This document shows, piece after piece, positions 17,761-25,743 of a stretch of DNA of 64,000 nt. This stretch comes from Agreia sp. VKM Ac-1783. GTDB taxonomy: Bacteria; Actinomycetota; Actinomycetes; Actinomycetales; Microbacteriaceae. The translations under genes were made by a program, and so were the position numbers. The notes beneath the pieces were generated by a model. The model saw only the letters and a program-made list of their open reading frames with translations, ran no database searches and was not told the origin of the DNA. Location: positions 310,001 to 374,000 of the forward strand of contig NZ_FXWI01000001.1 in the NCBI RefSeq assembly GCF_900177765.1, written 5' to 3'. Position 1 is the stretch's first letter. Each line of letters begins with the position of its first letter.

Positions 17761-18312
17761 CTAGCTGGCGGCGACGGTCTCGCTCGACCCGACCAGCTCG
17801 ACGGCCACATCGGCGAGACGCTCGATCAGCTCGTCGGAGGCGGGCTTGTGCAACACGAGTTCGCTGAAGTAGACGGGGCCCACGAGCTCGGCAAACTGTT
17901 CGATCGACACCGGTCCGACCAACTCGCGCAGCTGCTCGAGGCGCTTGCCGCTCATGTCGTCCATCGACGCGACTGCCTTGTCCTCCTGGGTTGCGTGGTT
18001 GATCAATGAGGTCAGGGCGACTTTGGTGATCGGCTCGTGGATGCCGTCGCGCACGCTGGTCAGAAAGTGCACGACGCGTTCCCGCGTCGACAGACCCTCC
18101 GGGTCGAATCCGTCGGAGCCAGGAGCGAGGCTGACCGCCTCGCTGATGACCTGCTCGATCGTGCCCCAGTGCACGTACAGCGTGCGGCGGGAGACCTCAG
18201 CCTCTTTCGCGAGGCTGCTCAGCGTGATGGTCTCGCCGTTTCGCTCGGAGAGCATGCGGCGCGTCGTCTCGAGGACGTGCAGTCGGGTTCTTTTGATTCG
18301 AGGATCGGTCAC
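17761..18312 (-). CDS. TetR family transcriptional regulator
   Basis: Starting at GTG 18312 gives 183 residues with a typical TetR N-terminal HTH (ITLSSLAKEAEVSRRTLYVHW, about residues 27-47) and a helical ligand-binding region. The much longer upstream extension of the frame (to 18450) has no TetR character and is discarded. The gene is divergent from an aldo/keto reductase whose promoter contains a palindrome of TetR-operator type, so it probably represses that reductase and perhaps itself. Its inducer is unknown. Confidence 0.85.
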   Translation of the reverse strand: MTDPRIKRTRLHVLETTRRMLSERNGETITLSSLAKEAEVSRRTLYVHWGTIEQVISEAVSLAPGSDGFDPEGLSTRERVVHFLTSVRDGIHEPITKVALTSLINHATQEDKAVASMDDMSGKRLEQLRELVGPVSIEQFAELVGPVYFSELVLHKPASDELIERLADVAVELVGSSETVAAS

Positions 18313-18550
18313 GACAGTAATGATAGGCGGTACGTATCCTTTGCAGCATGAGCTTGACTCGACTCGCGACGCCCTGTAGGTCTTTTCCAAGAATTCACCA
18401 ATACCGTCGGATCGGCGTGAACGGAAGAGCGCGCATCTCGAGAGATACATTTTTCACCTCATGAATCACCCCTGGAGCTCCGAATAATCAGAGTGAGGCA
18501 CGATCAGCGACGCAGCGGAGACGCCACGACCGCCCTAGTCTTGCGATTCA

Positions 18551-18582
18551 TATAATACAGTGTGTATATAAAACCGAAGGAG
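18551..18582 (+). promoter_or_regulatory. Aldo/keto reductase promoter with overlapping TetR-type operator
   Basis: TATAAT (18551-18556), a perfect -10 box, overlaps the palindrome ATACA-GTG-TGTAT (18555-18567). GAAGGAG (18576-18582) then forms the ribosome binding site six bases before ATG 18589. No good -35 box is seen at standard spacing. A repressor on this palindrome would occlude RNA polymerase; the divergent TetR gene is the obvious candidate. Confidence 0.6.
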
Positions 18583-18588
18583 TCACCC

Positions 18589-19530
18589 ATGACTGTCATT
18601 GGATCATCCGATCTCACCGTTTTTCCGCTCGCTCTGGGCGCAAACACCTTCGGGTGGACGAGTGACGAGGCGTCGTCGCACGAGGTGCTCGACGCGTTCG
18701 TCGCCGGCGGTGGCGACCTCATCGATACGGCAGATGTCTACTCGGCGTGGGTGCCCGGCAACACGGGCGGCGAATCGGAGTCGATCATCGGCCGGTGGAT
18801 GGCGGACCGCGGCAACAGGTCGAACGTCGTCGTCTCGACCAAGGTGAGTCAGCACCCCGAGTTCAGTGGTCTCTCGGCCGCTAACGTCGCAGCGGCAGCT
18901 GATGCGAGCCTCGCCCGCCTGGCGACCGACTACATCGACCTCTACTACGCGCACTACGACGACGAGAACACGCCGCTCGAAGAAACGGTGGCCGCGTTCG
19001 ACGCACTGGTCACTGCAGGAAAGATCCGCTACGTCGGCATCTCGAACTTCTCTGCCGAGCGCGTGTCGGAGTGGGTCGGCATCGCCAGGCGCAACGGCTT
19101 CGCGGCACCGGTGGCGCTTCAGCCTCATTACAACCTCGTGCACCGATCAGACTTCGAGGAGCACCTCGCGCCCGTCGCCGAACGCGCGCAGTTGGGCGTT
19201 CTTCCCTACTTCGGGCTGGCATCCGGCTTCCTGACCGGCAAGTACCGTACTGCCGCCGACCTCGACCAGAGCAGTCGAGGCGCTGGCGTGAAGGACTATC
19301 TGACTGACGAGGGTCTGGGCGTCGTCTCGGCCCTGGCGACGATTGCGGATGCGCGGGGCGTGGCCATCGCGAGTGTCGCGCTGGCATGGTTGTTGGCCCG
19401 CCCGACCGTCGTCGCACCCATCGCCAGCGCGCGAACGCGCGCGCAGCTGCCTGATCTACTCGAGGGCGCGCGTCTCGAGCTCACCGAGCAGGAGATCGCA
19501 CTTCTCGACGACGCGTCTTCGGGTTTTTAG
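18589..19530 (+). CDS. Aldo/keto reductase
   Basis: The 313-residue protein shows the AKR barrel signatures. They are the N-terminal LALGANTFGW, the catalytic region DLIDTADVYSAW (Asp and Tyr of the tetrad), the STKVSQHP strand with the catalytic Lys, and the IDLYYAHYDD strand carrying the fourth tetrad position. The cofactor-binding end is PIASARTRAQLPDLLEGA. It reduces aldehydes or ketones with NADPH. ATG 18589 has a good binding site; the longer start at 18562 would lie in the promoter. Its stop overlaps the convergent kinase gene's stop by four bases. Confidence 0.92.
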   Translation: MTVIGSSDLTVFPLALGANTFGWTSDEASSHEVLDAFVAGGGDLIDTADVYSAWVPGNTGGESESIIGRWMADRGNRSNVVVSTKVSQHPEFSGLSAANVAAAADASLARLATDYIDLYYAHYDDENTPLEETVAAFDALVTAGKIRYVGISNFSAERVSEWVGIARRNGFAAPVALQPHYNLVHRSDFEEHLAPVAERAQLGVLPYFGLASGFLTGKYRTAADLDQSSRGAGVKDYLTDEGLGVVSALATIADARGVAIASVALAWLLARPTVVAPIASARTRAQLPDLLEGARLELTEQEIALLDDASSGF

Positions 19531-20918
19531 GCTTGAACCGATGCTGCGCCGGAGACGCGGCGCAGCTCGAGGCGCAACTCGAGTTCGCTCATGACCATCG
19601 CCGCGAGATCGCTCAGGGTCTGCAGATCGGACGAGGTCGTCTCGCGCGGTTCGAAGTCGAGCACGCAGAGCGTGCCAAGATTGTGGCCGTCACGACTGGT
19701 CAGCGGAACGCCTGCGTAGAACTTCAGCCCGAATTCTCCAGCCACGAGTGGATTCGCCATCGCGCGCGGATCGAACGTGGCATCATCCACGACCCACGGC
19801 TCGCCGCCGAGGATCGCGGACGCGCACAGACCCGCGTCACGACCGATCTCGGTGATCTCGAGCCCGTGATGCGATTTGAACCAGATGCGGTCGAAGTCGA
19901 CGATGCTGACGATGGCGACGGGCACGTCGAACAGCCGGGCGGCCAAGGCGGTGATCCGGTCGAACGCGCCGTCGGGCGGGGTGTCCAGCACGTCGTATCT
20001 TCTGACCGCCGCGAGCCGTGTCGCTTCGTCGCTGGGCAGTACGCCCGCCTCGGGGGCGCTGTGCCGCCCGGAGTCGGTGAGAAAGGCGCGCCGGAAGAAC
20101 AGGATGATCTCGCCCAAAGCGGGCCTGTCGGCGACCGAGCGCGACGTCATCCCCGTGAGCAGGATGCGCCAATCCACCGGCAGATCGTCGGGAACCTCGG
20201 GGTCGTCGATGAGGCGCGCCATTGCCGCCTGAAGCTTCGGCCCGGTGAAGGAGGGCACTCCGCTCAGACATTCGAGAAGAACGAGTCCGAGCGAATACAC
20301 GTCGCTCGCCGGCCCGAGGGCCTCGCCCCGCGCCTGCTCCGGGCTGAGGTATGCGGCCGTTCCTGTGGCGGATCCTTCGCTGGCCGGCAGCCCGTTGCGC
20401 GACTGTGCGATGCCGAAGTCGGCGAGCTTGGCCCGGGTGCGAACGCCGTGCTCCGTGTACTCGGCCAGCAGGATGTTCGCAGGCTTGACGTCGCGGTGCA
20501 CGACGCCGTGGTGGTGGGCGTACTCGAGTCCTTCGGCCAGGTCGTAGGCGAGCTGCGCGACCTGGCGTCTGACCATCGGGCCTTCGGCCAGGGCCTCTTT
20601 GAGGTTCTTGCCCTTGACGAGTTCCATGACCAGAAAGCGACGGGGGTTCGCGGGGTCGGTACGGTCGATCCCGGCGTCGTGCAGGGTGACGAGGCTCGGG
20701 TGGTTGAGGCTGGCCAGCACGGCCAGCTCGTGGTGCTGACGAGCGAGTTCCTCGGTGTTGGCCGGAGCCGGCTCGAAGAGCTTCACAGCCACGTCTCTGC
20801 CGAGCAATTGATCATGGGCTCGATAGACCGAGGCCATGCCGCCCTTGCCTACGAAAGAATCGATGCGGTACCGATTGTGCAGCACCGAGTAAGGATGTCG
20901 TGTCGCGGTCTCGCTCAT
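19527..20918 (-). CDS. Serine/threonine protein kinase fused to a C-terminal GAF domain
   Basis: The 463-residue protein has an N-terminal Hanks-type kinase (about residues 17-275): glycine loop GKGGMASVY, Lys46 (VAVKLF), HRDVKPANIL at 141-150, DFG at 167-169 and SPEQARGEA in the activation/APE region. A GAF domain follows (about residues 300-455; DVPVAIVSIVDFDRIWFKS, GLCASAI, YAGVPL, LGTLCVLD). No membrane helix or PASTA repeats are present, so it is a soluble kinase probably gated by a small ligand or redox signal at the GAF domain. No partner gene is adjacent. Confidence 0.92.
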   Translation of the reverse strand: MSETATRHPYSVLHNRYRIDSFVGKGGMASVYRAHDQLLGRDVAVKLFEPAPANTEELARQHHELAVLASLNHPSLVTLHDAGIDRTDPANPRRFLVMELVKGKNLKEALAEGPMVRRQVAQLAYDLAEGLEYAHHHGVVHRDVKPANILLAEYTEHGVRTRAKLADFGIAQSRNGLPASEGSATGTAAYLSPEQARGEALGPASDVYSLGLVLLECLSGVPSFTGPKLQAAMARLIDDPEVPDDLPVDWRILLTGMTSRSVADRPALGEIILFFRRAFLTDSGRHSAPEAGVLPSDEATRLAAVRRYDVLDTPPDGAFDRITALAARLFDVPVAIVSIVDFDRIWFKSHHGLEITEIGRDAGLCASAILGGEPWVVDDATFDPRAMANPLVAGEFGLKFYAGVPLTSRDGHNLGTLCVLDFEPRETTSSDLQTLSDLAAMVMSELELRLELRRVSGAASVQA

Positions 20919-21054
20919 CGTGCAGCCCCCATCCCCCGTGGATGCCGTTCACCCCTCTATGTGATCGTAGGTGCGGATCCGACGGAACCTCACCAATGAC
21001 CTCGGGGGTTGACGAGCGGCGTATGCCGTGCTGCGACGGGCTCAACCGCTTCGT

Positions 21055-21069
21055 ATGCACATGGTGCAT
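21055..21069. promoter_or_regulatory. Inverted repeat upstream of the GNAT gene
   Basis: ATGCAC-ATG-GTGCAT is a perfect 6-bp inverted repeat with a 3-bp spacer, 56 bp before the acetyltransferase start. It has the size of a dimeric-regulator site. No regulator gene is adjacent, so its function is speculative. Confidence 0.35.
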
Positions 21070-21125
21070 CCCGCGACAGGTGCCGCACAAGGACAAAACG
21101 CCTATTTGTTTGCGAGGATTGTCTG

Positions 21126-21632
21126 ATGCCCGAAATGATCGAACTCCAGATTCACCACGTCGCCTGGTCCGATCCACGAGCGATCGCGCTTCGCGACGTC
21201 ATGGATGCGGAGATGCAGGTGCGGTACGGCTTGTCGAGCCCGGCCGACGCCGAGTTGTCGGAGGCGATCCACCGTGCGCTCGCGGTCGACGAGTCGACGG
21301 TCGTCGACACGGTACTGCTCGTCGACGATGGCGTGCCCGTCGCGCACGCCGGGCTTCGGATGCTGCAGACCGATTCGGGCGCGGAGTGGGAGGTCAAGAG
21401 GGTCATCGTCGACGGCACGCGACGCGGGCGAGGTCTCGGTCGCGCGCTGATGAACGAGATCATCGACATCGCGCGACAGGGTGGTGCCCGGCGCCTCATC
21501 CTGCAGGCGGGTGACCGTCAGCCCGAAGCCGTGGGTCTGTACTCCAGCCTCGGATTCACGCCGATCCCTGTCTATGCGCCCTATGCCGAACATATGCCGC
21601 AGTCGCTGTGCTTCGAGCTCATTCTTCACTGA
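21126..21632 (+). CDS. GNAT family N-acetyltransferase
   Basis: The 168-residue protein shows the GNAT core: a substrate-side N-terminal region, strand VKRVIVDGTRRGRGLGRALM with the acetyl-CoA pyrophosphate loop RRGRGLGRA (about residues 98-106), then LILQAGDRQPEAVGLYSSLGF, the conserved C-terminal helix-strand. It transfers an acetyl group to an unknown amine. ATG 21126 has AGGA seven bases upstream and is preferred over the longer TTG-started frame from 21009. Confidence 0.9.
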   Translation: MPEMIELQIHHVAWSDPRAIALRDVMDAEMQVRYGLSSPADAELSEAIHRALAVDESTVVDTVLLVDDGVPVAHAGLRMLQTDSGAEWEVKRVIVDGTRRGRGLGRALMNEIIDIARQGGARRLILQAGDRQPEAVGLYSSLGFTPIPVYAPYAEHMPQSLCFELILH

Positions 21633-21685
21633 CCCGCCGAGCACTTTTCGATACTCTGGCGGCACACGCAGCGTGAGGAGTGATC

Positions 21686-22288
21686 GTGGACACGAAGACC
21701 GGCCCCGATGATCTGGATGCCGACCCGAACGACGGTCGCCGCGAGACACTGACCGAGAGGCTCGATCGCAACTGGGACGAGATTCTTCAGGAACTGCGGG
21801 TAATCCAGACCGGAACGCAGATTCTCACCGGATTTCTTCTCGCCGCTGTCTTTCAGAGCAGGTTCACCGACCTCGACGACTACCAGAAAGTCGTCTACGC
21901 CTCGCTCGTGGTCGTCACCATTCTCACGACCGTAATGGGGCTCGCCCCGGTGAGCCTGCACCGCATTCTCTTTCGACAGCACGCGAAGGCGACGATCGTG
22001 GGCGCGACAGACCGCTTCCTTCAGCTGACCATGACCGGTGTCGCCGTCACCCTGGCCGGAACGGCCATGCTCATCTTCGACTTCGTGTTCGGCCGCGCGG
22101 GTGGCATCGTCGCCGGCGTCGGCGTGCTGCTCCTCGTCACGCTGCTGTGGGTGGTTGTACCGCGTCGTCTGCGTTCGCGTGTCTCTGCGGCGGCGAGCGC
22201 GAGCGCGGGCGCAGCTCCCGATCGGCCGGGCGCTCAACTCGAAGCGAGCGACGACGGGATCTCGACCTCGAAGGAGCGACGCGAGTAG
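21686..22288 (+). CDS. DUF6328 family membrane protein
   Basis: This 200-residue protein matches actinobacterial DUF6328 proteins, with the opening block TERLDRNWDEILQELRVIQTG. About four membrane helices follow in two pairs (residues 50-62 and 70-92; 120-138 and 144-162), then a disordered Ser/Ala-rich tail. GTG 21686 is chosen because GAGGAG precedes it by five bases. No function is known. The last 55 bases overlap the 3' end of the convergent glycosylase gene. Confidence 0.8.
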   Translation: MDTKTGPDDLDADPNDGRRETLTERLDRNWDEILQELRVIQTGTQILTGFLLAAVFQSRFTDLDDYQKVVYASLVVVTILTTVMGLAPVSLHRILFRQHAKATIVGATDRFLQLTMTGVAVTLAGTAMLIFDFVFGRAGGIVAGVGVLLLVTLLWVVVPRRLRSRVSAAASASAGAAPDRPGAQLEASDDGISTSKERRE

Positions 22289-23385
22289 CGCCGCCCGTTG
22301 ATCTGCAGTTCGATCACGTGGGTGCCCGGGTAGTGCACGCGGGTGGTCATCTGATGGATGGCGTGCCGCTTGCGCAGCACCAGAGTCTCGCCGGGTTGCA
22401 CGTCTCTGGTGCTGAGTTTGAACACCTTCTCCGCCAGCGCGCCGGAGCTCTTGACGTACGAGACGACGTAGTCGATCGCGAGTCTCGCGGCGTCATCGCC
22501 CGCGTTGGTGATGCTGAACGAGAGGGCGAGTGACCCCGGCAGAGTCACCATCTCGTCGGCGAGCGCGATCGGCGAGACCCGCAGCGTGGCATCCGAGAAG
22601 CCCATCAGCGCCAACGCGCCGGGGTCGGCTTTCTTGATCAGAGTCCGGAGACCGTGCCGAACGACCCACGCCGTGTTCTCGTCGGGTTCGGCGAGCCAGC
22701 GCTCAGCCGTCTGCGCGACCAGCGCCGGGCTCTGTCGACTGAGGTCGTTCAGATGGTTGGCGACCGAGCGGCGCACATACTCACTCGGATCTGTGCGGAG
22801 GGCATCGAGAATCGGCACCGTCTTCTCGGGTGACGAGGTGAGTGAGGCGACGCGCACCGCCCACGGCAGGAACGGGCGGGTGCCCTCGGAGGCGAGGCGC
22901 CGCACATGCTCGTCGGGACTGCGCGTCCAGGGCAGGATGTTCGTCAACGCGCGATCGAGATCCGAGGCGAGGAATCGCCGGATGGCGAACTCTGCGGTGA
23001 GTCGTGGAGTCAACTCCGCCAGGAGGAGAAGCCCATCATCGAAGCGCTCCTGAGCCTCACGAGAGTCGTTCGAGTACCCGCGACGCGCGGCTGTTGTGAC
23101 CGCCTCTGACACGGGCCAGATCATCCAGCCGGTGAAGCTGGCGGTCTCGAGCGCTCGTCGAATCGTTACGGCCAACCTGTCATACCCGGAGGCCTCGTCG
23201 TCGATCACGGTGTCGTTGTCGGACAGGATCGCCTGCGCGACGAGATCGCTGCGCGCACGCAACTGTAGGCCGTCGACCCGCTCGGCTGCCTTTTCGACAG
23301 CGAGCCACTCGCCATCGGCTCCGCTGAGGATTTTCGCGAGGCTGCGGACCGTGCCCTGATTGATCAGCTCGTTCATCGCACCCAT
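22234..23385 (-). CDS. DNA alkylation repair glycosylase, AlkC-type (HEAT-like repeats plus Ig-like domain)
   Basis: The 383-residue protein consists of helical HEAT-like repeats (about residues 20-270; repeated patterns such as SPDEHVRRLASEGTRP and DPSEYVRRSVANHLNDLSR). A C-terminal beta-rich Ig-like domain follows (about 280-375; LALSFSITNAGDDAARLAIDYVV, THVIELQINGRRY). This arrangement is characteristic of AlkC, which excises 3-methyladenine without base flipping. It probably protects against alkylation damage. An internal ATG three codons in is an alternative start. The 3' end overlaps the convergent DUF6328 gene by 55 bp. Confidence 0.85.
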   Translation of the reverse strand: MGAMNELINQGTVRSLAKILSGADGEWLAVEKAAERVDGLQLRARSDLVAQAILSDNDTVIDDEASGYDRLAVTIRRALETASFTGWMIWPVSEAVTTAARRGYSNDSREAQERFDDGLLLLAELTPRLTAEFAIRRFLASDLDRALTNILPWTRSPDEHVRRLASEGTRPFLPWAVRVASLTSSPEKTVPILDALRTDPSEYVRRSVANHLNDLSRQSPALVAQTAERWLAEPDENTAWVVRHGLRTLIKKADPGALALMGFSDATLRVSPIALADEMVTLPGSLALSFSITNAGDDAARLAIDYVVSYVKSSGALAEKVFKLSTRDVQPGETLVLRKRHAIHQMTTRVHYPGTHVIELQINGRRYSRRSFEVEIPSSLASS

Positions 23386-23440
23386 GCCATCACGTTACTG
23401 GCGCGCTCGTCCGCGCACGGCGAAGGTGCTGACCGAAGCG

Positions 23441-23746
23441 CTACAGCTGCGTCAACAGCCGGGCGCGAGCGACGTCGTATTCGTTGCTGCTGATGGTGCC
23501 GGCCGCGCGCAACTGTTCGATCTTTTCGAGCCGCGCCTCGACGCTGGGCTGCGAACTCAGCATGTCGCTGTCGAGCAGCTTCGTCGCGATGTCGGTCTGC
23601 ATCGTGAGCGGATTGTGCCCGGCGCGGCGTGCACGCATTACGTTGGCGATCACGCTGACGACCACAATGACGAAGACCAGGGCGATGATGCCGCCGACGA
23701 TCCAGAAGAGGATCGGCATGAAGTCGGGGGTGGTGCTTCCAGGCAT
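23441..23746 (-). CDS. SHOCT domain membrane protein
   Basis: The 101-residue protein has one N-terminal transmembrane helix (ILFWIVGGIIALVFVIVVV) and a C-terminal SHOCT motif (ARLEKIEQLRAAGTISSNEYDVARARLL, residues about 70-97). The start has AAGGGAAG upstream. SHOCT segments are short oligomerisation-type modules; function is unknown. The same frame is confirmed by normal codon use despite the small size. Confidence 0.85.
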   Translation of the reverse strand: MPGSTTPDFMPILFWIVGGIIALVFVIVVVSVIANVMRARRAGHNPLTMQTDIATKLLDSDMLSSQPSVEARLEKIEQLRAAGTISSNEYDVARARLLTQL

Positions 23747-23828
23747 GGTGCTTCCCTTCTCTCGATCCCTCCATCCTGCCCGGGATCAGCCCCGAATGGG
23801 GGTCATGCGGAGGAAGCTCGGAGGTGGC

Positions 23829-24185
23829 TCAGGCGTCGATGATCGCGATGAAGCGTGTGCCGATGCCGTCGAGCTCACTGCGCTTGAGGCCGTCGGCCGG
23901 CAGCGGAATGTCGCCGATGCTGTGGTGATCGCAGGTGAGATAGGTGAACTCGGGCCACCACTTCTTCGGGCGAACCGACTCCTCGAAGCCGCAGACATCG
24001 CAGCGCAGCTGCACCCAGACGGCCTTCTTGCCCGTGCGATTCGCCCGCGACTGCGCCAACCACGGCGGAGGGTTGTCGTTCATCTCCGTGAGCTCGGTCT
24101 CGGAGATCTTGGCGGCGATGCCGTGTCTGCGCGCCATCTCCATCGAGATGTCGAGGCGGAGGGCGGCTTCTCGTCGAGTGATCAT
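23829..24185 (-). CDS. Hypothetical protein with possible zinc-binding cysteines
   Basis: The family is not recognised. The 118-residue protein starts with a helical region containing TRREAALRLDISMEMARRHG, which could be a DNA-binding-like helix pair. A segment with CDVCGFEES and a later CDHH pair follows, suggesting a zinc ribbon. A TTG at 24191 would add two residues. It sits back-to-back with thymidylate synthase (55 bp between starts), so the two share a divergent promoter region. Confidence 0.6.
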   Translation of the reverse strand: MITRREAALRLDISMEMARRHGIAAKISETELTEMNDNPPPWLAQSRANRTGKKAVWVQLRCDVCGFEESVRPKKWWPEFTYLTCDHHSIGDIPLPADGLKRSELDGIGTRFIAIIDA

Positions 24186-24240
24186 CGTCAAGCAAGGATA
24201 GTTCGTCCCGTCAGGGCATCCGTTCGATTAAGCTCGCAGG

Positions 24241-25047
24241 GTGCCCACACTTCAGACGCCCTACGAAGATCTGTTGCGCCATGTGCTTGAGACGGGGGCT
24301 GCCAAGTCCGACCGCACGGGCACAGGAACGACCAGCGTGTTCGGCGCGCAGCTCCGCTTCGATCTGAGCGAGGGCTTTCCTTTGATCACCACCAAGCGGG
24401 TGCATTTCAAGTCGATCGCCTACGAACTCCTCTGGTTCTTGCGCGGGGAGAGCAACGTGGGATGGCTGCGCGATAACGGCGTGACCATCTGGGACGAGTG
24501 GGCCGACGCCGACGGCGAGCTCGGCCCGGTCTATGGGGTGCAGTGGCGCTCTTGGCCCACCCCGTCGGGTGGTCACATCGATCAGATCGCGCAGGTGATC
24601 GAGACCCTGAAGAGCGACCCGGATTCGCGGCGCATCATCGTCTCGGCATGGAACGTCGCCGAGATCCCCGAGATGGCCCTCGCCCCCTGCCACGCCCTCT
24701 TCCAGTTCTACGTCGCCGACGGCAAGCTCTCGTGCCAGCTCTATCAGCGCAGCGCCGACCTGTTCCTCGGCGTGCCCTTCAACATCGCGAGCTACGCGTT
24801 GCTGACCCACATGGTGGCGCAGCAGGCGGGCCTCGAAGTCGGCGACTTCATCTGGACCGGCGGCGATTGTCACATCTACGACAACCATGTCGAACAGGTC
24901 ACCGAGCAGCTCACCCGCGAGCCGTACGCGCTGCCGAAGCTGCGCATCACGCGCACTCCCGACAGCATCTTCGACTACCGGTACGACGACTTCGAGATCG
25001 TCGACTACGTGCACCACCCCGCCATCAAGGCGCCTGTCGCCGTATGA
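24241..25047 (+). CDS. thyA: Thymidylate synthase
   Basis: The enzyme methylates dUMP to dTMP using methylenetetrahydrofolate. The 268-residue protein has the normal bacterial length and all key blocks: DRTGTGT near residue 25, the catalytic Cys150 in [10 protein letters not shown], the nucleotide-binding [17 protein letters not shown] and the folate-site DCHIYDNH. Translation starts at GTG 24241. The stop overlaps the start of folA in ATGA, so dTMP formation and dihydrofolate recycling are translationally coupled. Confidence 0.98.
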   Translation: MPTLQTPYEDLLRHVLETGAAKSDRTGTGTTSVFGAQLRFDLSEGFPLITTKRVHFKSIAYELLWFLRGESNVGWLRDNGVTIWDEWADADGELGPVYGVQWRSWPTPSGGHIDQIAQVIETLKSDPDSRRIIVSAWNVAEIPEMALAPCHALFQFYVADGKLSCQLYQRSADLFLGVPFNIASYALLTHMVAQQAGLEVGDFIWTGGDCHIYDNHVEQVTEQLTREPYALPKLRITRTPDSIFDYRYDDFEIVDYVHHPAIKAPVAV

Positions 25048-25547
25048 CCATCGCGCTCATCTGGGCCGAGGCCCGTGGGGGAGTCATCGGCGACGCCGGC
25101 ACGATCCCGTGGCACCTGCCCGAAGACCTCGCGCACTTCAAAGAGGTCACGCTCGGCGGCACGGTTGTGATGGGGCGGCGCACCTGGCAGTCCCTGCCTG
25201 AGCGGTTCCGACCTCTGCCGGGCCGTCGCAACGTCGTCGTGACCCGCGACGCCGCCTGGTCGGCAGACGGTGCCGAGATCGCGCATTCGCTCGACGAGAT
25301 TCTGGATGCCGGCGGTTCCGACGACACATCGGCCCCGGTCTGGGTGATCGGAGGCGGCGAGATCTACGCGCAGTCGCTGGCGCGTGCATCCCGGCTCGAG
25401 GTCACCGAGGTCGACCTCGACGTCGCGGGCGACACGAGAGCGCCCACGATCGATCACGCTGTGTGGCAGGTCGCACACGAGACCGAGTGGGTCGAGTCGC
25501 GCACCGGCACCCGCTACCGTTTCCTGAGCTACGAGCGGCGCCGTTAG
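25044..25547 (+). CDS. folA: Dihydrofolate reductase
   Basis: The 167-residue enzyme reduces dihydrofolate produced by ThyA. Signatures are the N-terminal [25 protein letters not shown] (substrate loop and Asp of the active site), [12 protein letters not shown] and the cofactor strand [12 protein letters not shown]. The ATG at 25044 overlaps the thyA stop by four bases; the much longer ORF upstream is just the shadow of thyA. Confidence 0.97.
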   Translation: MTIALIWAEARGGVIGDAGTIPWHLPEDLAHFKEVTLGGTVVMGRRTWQSLPERFRPLPGRRNVVVTRDAAWSADGAEIAHSLDEILDAGGSDDTSAPVWVIGGGEIYAQSLARASRLEVTEVDLDVAGDTRAPTIDHAVWQVAHETEWVESRTGTRYRFLSYERRR

Positions 25548-25603
25548 CGCTCTCCGCGCTGGTCACCTAGCCTGAGCCCGTCTGCGGACGCAGCGTTCCG
25601 AGA

Positions 25604-25709
25604 CTGACATGGCACGAAGGGCGACCTCGCCCGACCCTGGACCACACTCTGCGACATCTCACCGAGCTGACACGCTCAGTTGTGATGCTGAGGTGGCGCA
25701 TCTGACGAG
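25604..25709 (-). repeat. Inverted partial copy of the 5.7-kb intergenic repeat
   Basis: Read on the minus strand, this stretch contains the end motif ATGCGCCACCTCAGC (near 25700-25686), then a short spacer and the start motif GAGATGTC (25660-25653), and finally a GTGCCATGTCAG end motif (25615-25604). The order and spacing reproduce the junction between the two 67-bp repeats at 5711-5873. The gap between folA and the MFS gene holds nothing else recognisable. Confidence 0.5.
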
Positions 25710-25743
25710 TTTGCCCGGGTGACGAGCCGCCGTACGCGTCATC

